Assembly: GCA_049697115.1 (NCBI GenBank)
Contig: JBAVVD010000035.1
Coordinates: 7,255-71,254, forward strand
Source: JBAVVD01 sp049697115
GTDB taxonomy: Bacteria > Acidobacteriota > Aminicenantia > Aminicenantales > UBA4085
Reading direction: 5' to 3'
DNA: 64,000 nucleotides
Shown here one piece after another: positions 52,057 to 58,963 of this stretch. The notes under the pieces were generated by a model that searched no databases, had not been told where the DNA came from, and saw only the letters and a program-made list of their open reading frames with translations. Numbering within the stretch: the stretch's first letter is position 1; each line of letters begins with the position of its first letter. A program made the translations under genes and the position numbers.

Positions 52057-53613
52057 TTATTTTAACCCAATGTCTGAGATTTGAATATTTTTTGATTCCA
52101 ACATCGTTCCCAGGACCTTGTCCAGGTAGGCCTGGGAGAGTGTGTAGTCGACCGTGGCTTTAAGCTCGGCACTTCGGGCATCCGCCAGGTCTCTTTGATA
52201 TTGAAGGAGAAGATAATTCGTGGATTTTCCCACATTGAATTTCTCGCCCTCCGCTTCCAGCTTTTTTTCCGCCAGTTGGCGGGCGGCCGTATAGGCCTGG
52301 ACTCTCTTGTATCCGAGCTGGACAGCACGGACAGCTGTTTTGATTTCCAGAAACATTTGTCGCTCCTGGTCGCGCAGGTTGAAATCCGCCTGTTTCAGAC
52401 TGACTTTTGTCTGGGCATATTCAGCCCGCGACAGAACGGTGCTTAAAGGAAACCTCAAGGTCAGCCCGACGGACCAGTTGTTATATTTGAAGTTGAGCGC
52501 ATCCTTCAGCGCGTCAGTGGAGGCTCCGGGAACCTTCCCCACCACAATACGTGAAAACGCATCGTTGTCCTGATACAAAATTTGATCTCCCGAAATCCCC
52601 GGGCTCCAGTACGAAACACTGAAGTTGAGCTCGGGAAGGAGCTGATTGGCGGCGAAACTGACATTCAACTCCTTGTTTTTCATATCGATTTGAGCAGCCT
52701 TCAAATCCGGCCGCTTCTCCAATGCGATCGCCAGAGCCGTGTCCAGTTCGATGTCTCTTTCCTCAAATCTGGGTTTATCGGTGGGGAATAGTTCAACGTC
52801 TTCCCCGTTTTCGGCTTCGGAAATATTGATGATGGATTTAAGGCGGTCTTCGCTGTTTTTCACCAGGGCTTCGGCCTGGAGGATATCGGCTTCCCGCGTG
52901 GCGACCTCGGCCTGGGCGGTATAAAGGTCGATGGGAGCCATGGTCCCGACTTCCACTTTCCTCTGGTTTTCCTTGAGAAGATCGCGGGCCAACTGTAAGG
53001 ACTGTTCCCGGACCTTTAGATTTTCGATGCTGTAAACGAGATTCCAGTAAGCTTCCTCGACATTGAACAGGATGTCCATGAGAGCATCCTGAAACTGCTT
53101 TTCCGTCACTTCTCGGTTGTTTTTGGCAATGATGATCTCTTTTCGGCTGGTCTTGAATCCGAAGTTCCGTAAAAGAGGTTGAGTGAAATTGAATGATAAC
53201 GTGCTGCCGTAGCGGGGATTGATGGTCTGGAAACTGCGGTTGGTTTCGGTTCTGTAGGAACTGAGAAATGTGGTCAATGTTCCCCCGGTCGGGATATATT
53301 GACTGAGCGACACTTCGTAGTCCCTGCTGGCGGAATTGACTTGACCGGCCGCATCAATCCAGGAATAGGAGGCGGAGTTGGTCTCCTCATTGCTATAGGT
53401 AAAAGAAAGTGTGGGCATGAATTTTTCATTGGCCCGCAGGACGGAAAGATCAGCAAGCTCGGGATTCAATACTTCAGCGGCAATTTTAAGATTATTCTGC
53501 ATGGCACTGACAAAGCAGTCCTCAAGCGAAAGAGACTTCTTGTTCTGGGCGAATGCCCCGACTGTGAAAATAAAAATCAGAAGGCCGGCTGCTCCTAAGA
53601 TGCGTTTGATCAT
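52057..53613 (-). CDS. TolC-family outer-membrane efflux protein
   Basis: The outer-membrane exit duct of the efflux system, 518 residues from ATG 53613. The signal peptide ends around GAFAQNKKSLS. Two OEP repeats are seen: LSLEDCFVSAMQNNLKIAAE plus PLLRNFGFKTSRKEIIIAKNN in the first half, and ELDTALAIALEKRPDLKAAQIDMKNKELNVSFAANQLLPEL in the second, with coiled-coil helices (QERQMFLEIKTAVRAVQLGYKRVQAYTAARQLAEKKLEAE). ATG 53613 has a strong GAGGAGGA site and starts the signal peptide; an in-frame start at 53709 is unlikely. Gene order tolC-hlyD-RND on one strand indicates one operon. Confidence 0.92.
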   Translation of the reverse strand: MIKRILGAAGLLIFIFTVGAFAQNKKSLSLEDCFVSAMQNNLKIAAEVLNPELADLSVLRANEKFMPTLSFTYSNEETNSASYSWIDAAGQVNSASRDYEVSLSQYIPTGGTLTTFLSSYRTETNRSFQTINPRYGSTLSFNFTQPLLRNFGFKTSRKEIIIAKNNREVTEKQFQDALMDILFNVEEAYWNLVYSIENLKVREQSLQLARDLLKENQRKVEVGTMAPIDLYTAQAEVATREADILQAEALVKNSEDRLKSIINISEAENGEDVELFPTDKPRFEERDIELDTALAIALEKRPDLKAAQIDMKNKELNVSFAANQLLPELNFSVSYWSPGISGDQILYQDNDAFSRIVVGKVPGASTDALKDALNFKYNNWSVGLTLRFPLSTVLSRAEYAQTKVSLKQADFNLRDQERQMFLEIKTAVRAVQLGYKRVQAYTAARQLAEKKLEAEGEKFNVGKSTNYLLLQYQRDLADARSAELKATVDYTLSQAYLDKVLGTMLESKNIQISDIGLK

Positions 53614-53680
53614 GGTATTCCTCCTCGATATCACTTGTTTTGTTTTTTGGATGATGTTGATAAGTGAGGTATTCATGCCG

Positions 53681-53695
53681 GAACTCTGGGAGTTC
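53681..53695. promoter_or_regulatory. Perfect palindrome upstream of the efflux operon
   Basis: GAACTC-TGG-GAGTTC, six-base arms, about 70 bases upstream of the tolC start. Position and symmetry suit an operator for a TetR- or MarR-type repressor, but no regulator gene is adjacent and no promoter could be placed with confidence. Confidence 0.35.
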
Positions 53696-53944
53696 GCGAA
53701 ATCATACATATAAAGAGAGTAATCATCCGATGAGTTTTTTTAAGGCCGCGCTGTTTCCTTTTGAGTATGCTCTCGCTTCCTGAAATATTAAATTTGTGCC
53801 GTCTCCTCACTTTAAAGAAGTTTAATACCATAAGAGACAAAAGCAGTCAATTTAATAAAGCGAACCCAGATTTGCCCATAGAAAATAAAGATTGGTCCTG
53901 GGCAGTCCCTCTGTGTTCGAGGACTTCGAGGGAGGGGGAAGTTT
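53696..53944. other. Intergenic region between tolC and the porin gene
   Basis: Both flanking genes are on the minus strand. I see no gene and no convincing terminator; the AT-rich stretch at about 53800-53890 has no recognisable feature. Confidence 0.35.
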
Positions 53945-55087
53945 TTAGATCCCGACCATGATTCCTGTTAAGAAGCGGTGGTCCTTTCCGTCGAGGTCAT
54001 GGGTGTATTCGCTCATCCATCGCATGTTTCTTCTCAGGAGATAACTCGCGTTGACCGTGACCCTCTGGTAGTTGGCCTCATCGAAGCAGGATTTGACCTG
54101 GTTATAGGCAAAGGTGAAAAACCATCTCCCCTTATCTCCCTGGGGAGAGAAAATCAGCTCTCCGAAGTACGCATCGGTGCTGTGTTTTTGCCCATCGCTC
54201 GAAAACAGCGGGTTTGAATCCGTTCGTCTCACGTACTGCAGCATGAGCTCCACTTTGGGCAGCCTCAGCCGGAGGTCCGGCCCCAGGTAGCTGACCGTGT
54301 TCGTTGTGCCGCCCTGATCTTCTTTCCCGTGATAGCCCAGAATCCCGAACCGGATTGACTTTTGACTGAAGCTCTGGGCGACTCTCCAGACGAAACTTTT
54401 ATATTTATCCGTGTCGAAAATATCGGGATTATCGATACCGTTTCCATTGACGACCTGAAAAACGAAATCCGTGCCGAAATTCGTGCCGGCACTTCCCATG
54501 ATTCCCCTATCGTACGAGAGGCTTATCTGGCTCTGGCCCACCCTGAATTTGTAAATCCTGTATTCCTCGAAGGTTAGCCGGGTTTCCGTCGGCTTGATCG
54601 GGTCGGAGATCCGGTACTGCCCGAACGCAATGGAGACGGGAAGTCCGAAGACGTTCCTGAAGATAAGATACGTGTCTTCCAGTCCCGCGATCTTTCCCTC
54701 TTCGGTGAGGAGGAAGTAGGTGTAGTAAGAGATCGTGTTGGAGATATTGCCGCCGGAGAGGATCTTCATAACGAACGGAGATTTGATGTCCGGCCTGACA
54801 TCCGCATTAAACTCATAGGCGAGGTAGCCGTCGAAGCGGAAGGCTAGGGGCAGCTCCCTTTGAAGAAGAAGAATCGGGTCGCCCGTGTCGATTGTGGCCC
54901 GCGGCGGTTCCTTTTCAGGGATTCGATACCCGTTGTCCATAAAATCCTCTCCGAACGCCTTCAGATGGGGCACAGGGGCGTGACAGACCTCACAGGAGTA
55001 TCCGTACTTTCTGGCGAAGGCGGGGATGGCCGCTGCGCATTCGGCCAACAGGAAAATACAAAGGATTGAGAGGGAAAATTTTTTCAT
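53945..55087 (-). CDS. Outer-membrane porin-like protein with N-terminal heme c motif
   Basis: The 380-residue exported protein has a signal peptide (ILCIFLLAECAAAIPAFA). A single CxxCH heme c motif follows at about residues 32-36 (YGYSCEVCHAPVPHLKAFGEDFMDNGYRI). The rest is beta-rich with alternating aromatic and polar residues (AFRFDGYLAYEF, ISYYTYFLLTEE, WFFTFAYNQV) and ends in a barrel-like strand (FLTGIMVGI), so an outer-membrane beta barrel is expected. It has an AAAGGAGAAGGCC-ATG ribosome site. The five-heme cytochrome upstream on the same strand suggests they form a porin-cytochrome electron conduit or a periplasmic respiratory module. That function is inferred from context; I cannot name a characterised relative. 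Confidence 0.75.
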   Translation of the reverse strand: MKKFSLSILCIFLLAECAAAIPAFARKYGYSCEVCHAPVPHLKAFGEDFMDNGYRIPEKEPPRATIDTGDPILLLQRELPLAFRFDGYLAYEFNADVRPDIKSPFVMKILSGGNISNTISYYTYFLLTEEGKIAGLEDTYLIFRNVFGLPVSIAFGQYRISDPIKPTETRLTFEEYRIYKFRVGQSQISLSYDRGIMGSAGTNFGTDFVFQVVNGNGIDNPDIFDTDKYKSFVWRVAQSFSQKSIRFGILGYHGKEDQGGTTNTVSYLGPDLRLRLPKVELMLQYVRRTDSNPLFSSDGQKHSTDAYFGELIFSPQGDKGRWFFTFAYNQVKSCFDEANYQRVTVNASYLLRRNMRWMSEYTHDLDGKDHRFLTGIMVGI

Positions 55088-55287
55088 GGCCTTCTCCTTT
55101 TGACTGAATATGTATTGTAATCCAATCCAGAAAAAATTTAAAGAGCGCCTGGCCGGGCCTCATCTCTATTTTCCATCAAAAATTCTGGCTGGATTCTTTT
55201 CTGGGCTTTATTTCGATCGTTCCTGTCAAACTGACGGCGGAAATATCCGGGGCTCATTTCCTGCGGGGAAAAGGGGATTCTTCTGGA

Positions 55288-56634
55288 TCAGTAGATGATG
55301 CGGATCTCTGTATCTGCGGAGTTGATTTCCTTGATTTCGAATTCGTCGGCCGGGACGCCAAGGAATTCGGCCACGGATTTGACGAGCAGCCGATATTGTA
55401 ACCTGGCCTCAATGCGGAGTATCCCTTCAGGAAGTGTTTGAGGAGTGGTCCAGGTGTAGGTTTCGATCTTGGTTTCTCTGGGGCCGATCCGGTAGTCGAC
55501 GCCCTGGCTGGCCGTGTTCCACTGGCCGATGGTCATCCTTCCCTTGGGGTCGAAATAGGGAAGCCGGAAAACCCTGTGCCCCTCTTCGATATCGTCCCTC
55601 TGGACTCCTTTGAAGTCCTTGATGTCCATCATCATATCACCCATATCCTGGTAGGCGAGTGCATTGGAAGAGATCGTATACTCCTCTCCTTCAAAGCCTT
55701 TCCTGTCCACCGGAAGAAGGTACCGGTTGCCTTTGGCATCGACCGCATGAACCTCAAGCCAGAGCTGTCTGTCCTCGACCGAGCCGGTCGGGATTTTGTG
55801 GCCGGCCTTGGCGTTGTAAAGGTGGACGCTGATGACGGTTTTATCTCCCGGAAAGAGCTCTTCCGCATCCCCATAGACTTTCATTTCGATAGCCCCTCGA
55901 ATTTTGGCAAGGACATGGCCCCCGGGGAAATTGTGGTTGGCCATATCCTGGAGAGGCTCTCCCATGTCCGCACTCTTTCCGGGCGCGTGCCACATATGGC
56001 AGTCGTGGCACCTCACGCCCTGTTTGGAATACGGGCCTTCTTTCCATTCGAGGTGGGTGGATTTCACCCAGATTCCGTATGGATTTTTCTCATTGTGGCA
56101 GGTCCCGCAGAAATCGGGTGATTTAATGAAATCGGAATACCGGGTTTCGTGGTGGGGAGAGACGACCCCCTGTCTCGGCCCGTATTTGATGTTGCCGGGC
56201 GAGAGATTGTAATTGAAATTAAAAGGAAGTTCACCGGAGTATCCGGATACGGAATGACAGACATCACAGAACACGGAATCATTGGCCCTTGTATTGGCTG
56301 AGGGAGGCTGGGGAGGGATATCCCCGACATACAGGGCAACGGGAGTATGGCAGCCGTTGCAGCCCGCTTTGATTTCGGCCACCTTGGGATCTTTTTCCGC
56401 CTGGGGAAGAGCCAGCTTGAAATACTCGATCTCATCCCAGTGGTGGGTATAGGCCTGTGCCATCATCGTCTGTTTCCATTGCGTATAGATATCCCTATGG
56501 CATTGGGCGCATCTTTTGGGAGTTTCGAACTGGTCGTAGCTTTTTTTCGGAGCCGAAGAGAGGGCGGCGATGAGGATAAGGATAGGAAGAAAGATTACGG
56601 CCGGAAAAATTCCGTGTTTGATTTTTTTCCTCAT
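55288..56634 (-). CDS. Multiheme cytochrome c (five CxxCH), c554-like
   Basis: The 448-residue protein has one N-terminal signal or anchor helix (FPAVIFLPILILIAALSS). Five CxxCH heme c motifs follow: CAQCH (about residue 42), CNGCH (95), CDVCH (125), CGTCH (175) and CHDCH (210). Extra His residues (HHWDE, HHETR, HLEW) are candidate distal ligands. The spacing resembles the cytochrome c554/c-prime group of multiheme reductases. The last ~200 residues form a beta-sandwich-like domain without hemes (TVISVHLYNAKAGHKIPTGS, DRQLWLEVHAVDAKGNRYLLP). It should transfer electrons in the periplasm. The heme porin gene is 200 bases downstream. The terminal acceptor is unknown. Confidence 0.87.
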   Translation of the reverse strand: MRKKIKHGIFPAVIFLPILILIAALSSAPKKSYDQFETPKRCAQCHRDIYTQWKQTMMAQAYTHHWDEIEYFKLALPQAEKDPKVAEIKAGCNGCHTPVALYVGDIPPQPPSANTRANDSVFCDVCHSVSGYSGELPFNFNYNLSPGNIKYGPRQGVVSPHHETRYSDFIKSPDFCGTCHNEKNPYGIWVKSTHLEWKEGPYSKQGVRCHDCHMWHAPGKSADMGEPLQDMANHNFPGGHVLAKIRGAIEMKVYGDAEELFPGDKTVISVHLYNAKAGHKIPTGSVEDRQLWLEVHAVDAKGNRYLLPVDRKGFEGEEYTISSNALAYQDMGDMMMDIKDFKGVQRDDIEEGHRVFRLPYFDPKGRMTIGQWNTASQGVDYRIGPRETKIETYTWTTPQTLPEGILRIEARLQYRLLVKSVAEFLGVPADEFEIKEINSADTEIRIIY

Positions 56635-56659
56635 AACATCCTCCTGCTAAGCGTTTCAA

Positions 56660-56689
56660 TTTATACCATACTCTGGACCTTTCTGTAAA
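56660..56689 (-). promoter_or_regulatory. Sigma70-like promoter for the multiheme cytochrome gene
   Basis: Minus strand: TTTACA (56684-56689), 18-base spacer, TATAAA (56660-56665), about 25 bases before ATG 56634, which has an AGGAGG ribosome site. Confidence 0.55.
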
Positions 56690-56769
56690 GACGTTGAACA
56701 AATTCTAAATTTGTCGCAAGAAAGCTGAAATCCGCTAAGGAATCTGCGCTTTGTCACGGTTATGATCAA

Positions 56770-56868
56770 TCAATGTTTTTTCCATAAAATTTTGATGTAG
56801 CAATAGACAATTAAAGTCGTAACGGTTCCCCACCCCAGAATCAAGAAAATCCATCCATCGGCTCTCAT
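56770..56868 (-). CDS. MetS-like small accessory subunit of the NSS symporter (32 aa)
   Basis: A 32-residue single-helix membrane peptide: MRADGWIFLILGWGTVTTLI, then VYCYIKILWKKH. The acidic/Trp start, GW-G motif, one helix and basic end are typical of the MetS-type small companions that sit immediately downstream of bacterial NSS (SNF) transporters. The start codon overlaps the transporter stop by four bases (ATGA), so it is translationally coupled. These peptides are thought to assist or stabilise the transporter. It is too short for standard gene callers and would easily be missed. Confidence 0.8.
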   Translation of the reverse strand: MRADGWIFLILGWGTVTTLIVYCYIKILWKKH

Positions 56869-58472
56869 TTCTTTTTCCTCCATGCGATTTTTACCAGCAG
56901 AGCCATCCCCAGCATGACACCGACAAGCGTCAGCCGGGAAATCCACTGGAAAAGGGCGTGCTTCGGGTCGACACCTCGCATCAGGATGACTGAACTTTGA
57001 CTGCTCAAGTCTTGAATGACCCAGCCGAAGAACAGGACAGCCAGGTAAATCGGGACCACAAACTTGAGTATCGGGTAAAAAATTCGAGGGACCCGAATGT
57101 CTGCACAGCGGTTCATTTCGTCCCAGCCGGCGTCCATCCCGAACTTCAAATAAGCCAGGAATTTATTTTTAATACCGGAATTCGCCACTCTCGAACTGGA
57201 AAAGGCAAAAACAAAAATAACGGTCTCGCACAGCGCCAGGACGGCCAGAAAGACTGTTCCGATCCAGAAGTCGTATTGGTCCATGTATCCGTATTTCAGG
57301 AGAAAGACGATCGGCAATCCGAAAACGAACAGCGTCAATCCGACAATTTTGGCCGCGCGTCTGCGTGAAATATCGAGTTTTTCTCTCAGGAAGGCCATGA
57401 ACGGCGACGTCAGGGCCACCGATGAGGTAATGCCGGCAAAGAAAAGGAGGGCAAACCACATGGCTCCAAAAATGAAGCCCAGGGGAAGTCTTTGGAAGAT
57501 GATGGGCATGGCGACAAATCCGAGGTCAAAGGATCCCTGGCTGGCAATCATTTGAGTGGTCGCAAGCCCAAAAAAAGCCACGGAGATGGGAACGGCAATT
57601 GACCCTCCGAGAACCACTTCCACGAACTCATTGGTCGCTGAGGTAGAAAGTCCGGTCAGAACACAGTCATCATTTTTGTGGAGATAAGACGCATAAGTCT
57701 GGATGCTTCCTGTTCCGATCGAAAGGGTGAAGAAGATCTGACCGGCCGCAGCCAGCCACACAGAGAAGTCCGTCAGCCTTGAGAAATTGGGATTCCAGAT
57801 GTAAGCCAATCCGTTCATCACACTCCTGTCCGGATAATTCGGGTCCGGAGTTCCCAGGGTCAACACTCGGATGACAAGGATGATTCCAAACAACAGCAGG
57901 AGCGGCATGGCCACTTTGGCAAGTTTTTCGATTCCCCCGGAAATGCCTCTCCCGATGATCCAGACGTTGATGAGAAGGGTGATAACCCAGAAGATGAACG
58001 CCACCAAAATTGTGGAGAAAAACACGCCGCTCCGGTCCACCCCCTGAAAATTTTGAAGGAAGGTGTTCATCTGCTTCATCTCTGAGATTCCGAAATATTT
58101 TTTCCCCAGAGAAAAGAAAGCGTAGGCAAGGGTCCAGGATTCGATATAGATATAATAGATCGCAAAGAGAAGGGGGATCGAAATGCCGATGGAGCCGAGA
58201 TATTTGGCGAATTTATGCCGCCACATGGCGTCAAATTGGCCTGATGTGGTCGAATGTCCGAATTGGCCTCCATATCTTCCCATCGTCCACTCCAGCCACA
58301 TCAAAGGGATTCCCATCAAAATAAACGCCAAAAAATACGGGATCATAAACGCGCCTCCGCCGTTTAAAGCCGCCTGTCTTGGAAAGCGCAAGAAATTTCC
58401 AAGCCCCACTGCATTTCCTGCCATCGCCAGAATCAAGCCGATTCGGGTCGCCCACATCTCTCTCTCAGACAT
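56865..58472 (-). CDS. Sodium-dependent NSS (SNF/LeuT-family) transporter
   Basis: A Na+-coupled amino-acid or amine symporter of the neurotransmitter:sodium symporter family, about 535 residues and 11-12 membrane helices. TM1 has the family signature ATRIGLILAMAGNAVGLGNFLRFP, which holds sodium and substrate sites in its unwound middle. GAFMIPYFLAFILMGIPLMWLEWTMG follows (TM2), and TM6 has AAAGQIFFTLSIGTGSIQTYASY. I chose ATG 58472, which has an AGAGGTG site; the in-frame ATG 58481 adds three residues. The substrate is unknown; amino-acid import fits the peptidase genes elsewhere in the window. The 32-aa accessory gene follows with ATGA overlap. Confidence 0.93.
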   Translation of the reverse strand: MSEREMWATRIGLILAMAGNAVGLGNFLRFPRQAALNGGGAFMIPYFLAFILMGIPLMWLEWTMGRYGGQFGHSTTSGQFDAMWRHKFAKYLGSIGISIPLLFAIYYIYIESWTLAYAFFSLGKKYFGISEMKQMNTFLQNFQGVDRSGVFFSTILVAFIFWVITLLINVWIIGRGISGGIEKLAKVAMPLLLLFGIILVIRVLTLGTPDPNYPDRSVMNGLAYIWNPNFSRLTDFSVWLAAAGQIFFTLSIGTGSIQTYASYLHKNDDCVLTGLSTSATNEFVEVVLGGSIAVPISVAFFGLATTQMIASQGSFDLGFVAMPIIFQRLPLGFIFGAMWFALLFFAGITSSVALTSPFMAFLREKLDISRRRAAKIVGLTLFVFGLPIVFLLKYGYMDQYDFWIGTVFLAVLALCETVIFVFAFSSSRVANSGIKNKFLAYLKFGMDAGWDEMNRCADIRVPRIFYPILKFVVPIYLAVLFFGWVIQDLSSQSSVILMRGVDPKHALFQWISRLTLVGVMLGMALLVKIAWRKKK

Positions 58473-58963
58473 CGAAAACACCTCTTCTCTTCCGTCCTAT
58501 CACGAACGGAAGGTTTTCGGACAGTGGTTGACTGGGCCGAGCATCTTGGAGCACAGCTCCCGCACAAGCATCTGTGTGTTGTTGATGACCCACTCCTTTC
58601 TTGATCTGCCGGCCTATCCTGCCGGCCTATCCCGTTCATTCCTGCAATTGGTAAATGAAGACGGGTATAGGCGGAATTTTTTTGAGTGAGGAAAAGGCGG
58701 GAATACTAGGGAAAGGAATTGGAGTCTGCCAGAAGGACAGACCTGCTCTTGGATTTACGCATATAACCTCGGGTAACCCGGTGATATATTTTAATCAGAA
58801 AAAATGTTTTTATCAATAATTTCTATCAATTATGGGATAAGCCCAAATCGTATCCGATTCTTCTTCCGGAGAGCGTTTGAAGAACCGTCCTCTTGCTTAT
58901 AGCGCCCGTTCCCCATATAATTCGAAAAGTCGAATAAAAGAGCGTAAAATACAGGCCGGCCGA
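58473..58963. other. Divergent intergenic region with tandem repeat and hairpins
   Basis: This lies between the NSS transporter (minus) and mutS (plus). It contains a perfect 13-base tandem duplication CTGCCGGCCTATC (58606-58618 and 58619-58631), an inverted repeat TTCCGT/ACGGAA (58490-58495 with 58506-58511) close to the transporter start, and CGGGT-A-ACCCG at about 58767. On the minus strand a short open frame reads EWVINNTQMLVRELCSKMLG and then PVNHCPKTFRS before a stop; I cannot tell whether it is a remnant, a leader peptide or chance. No tRNA fold was found. Confidence 0.4.
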
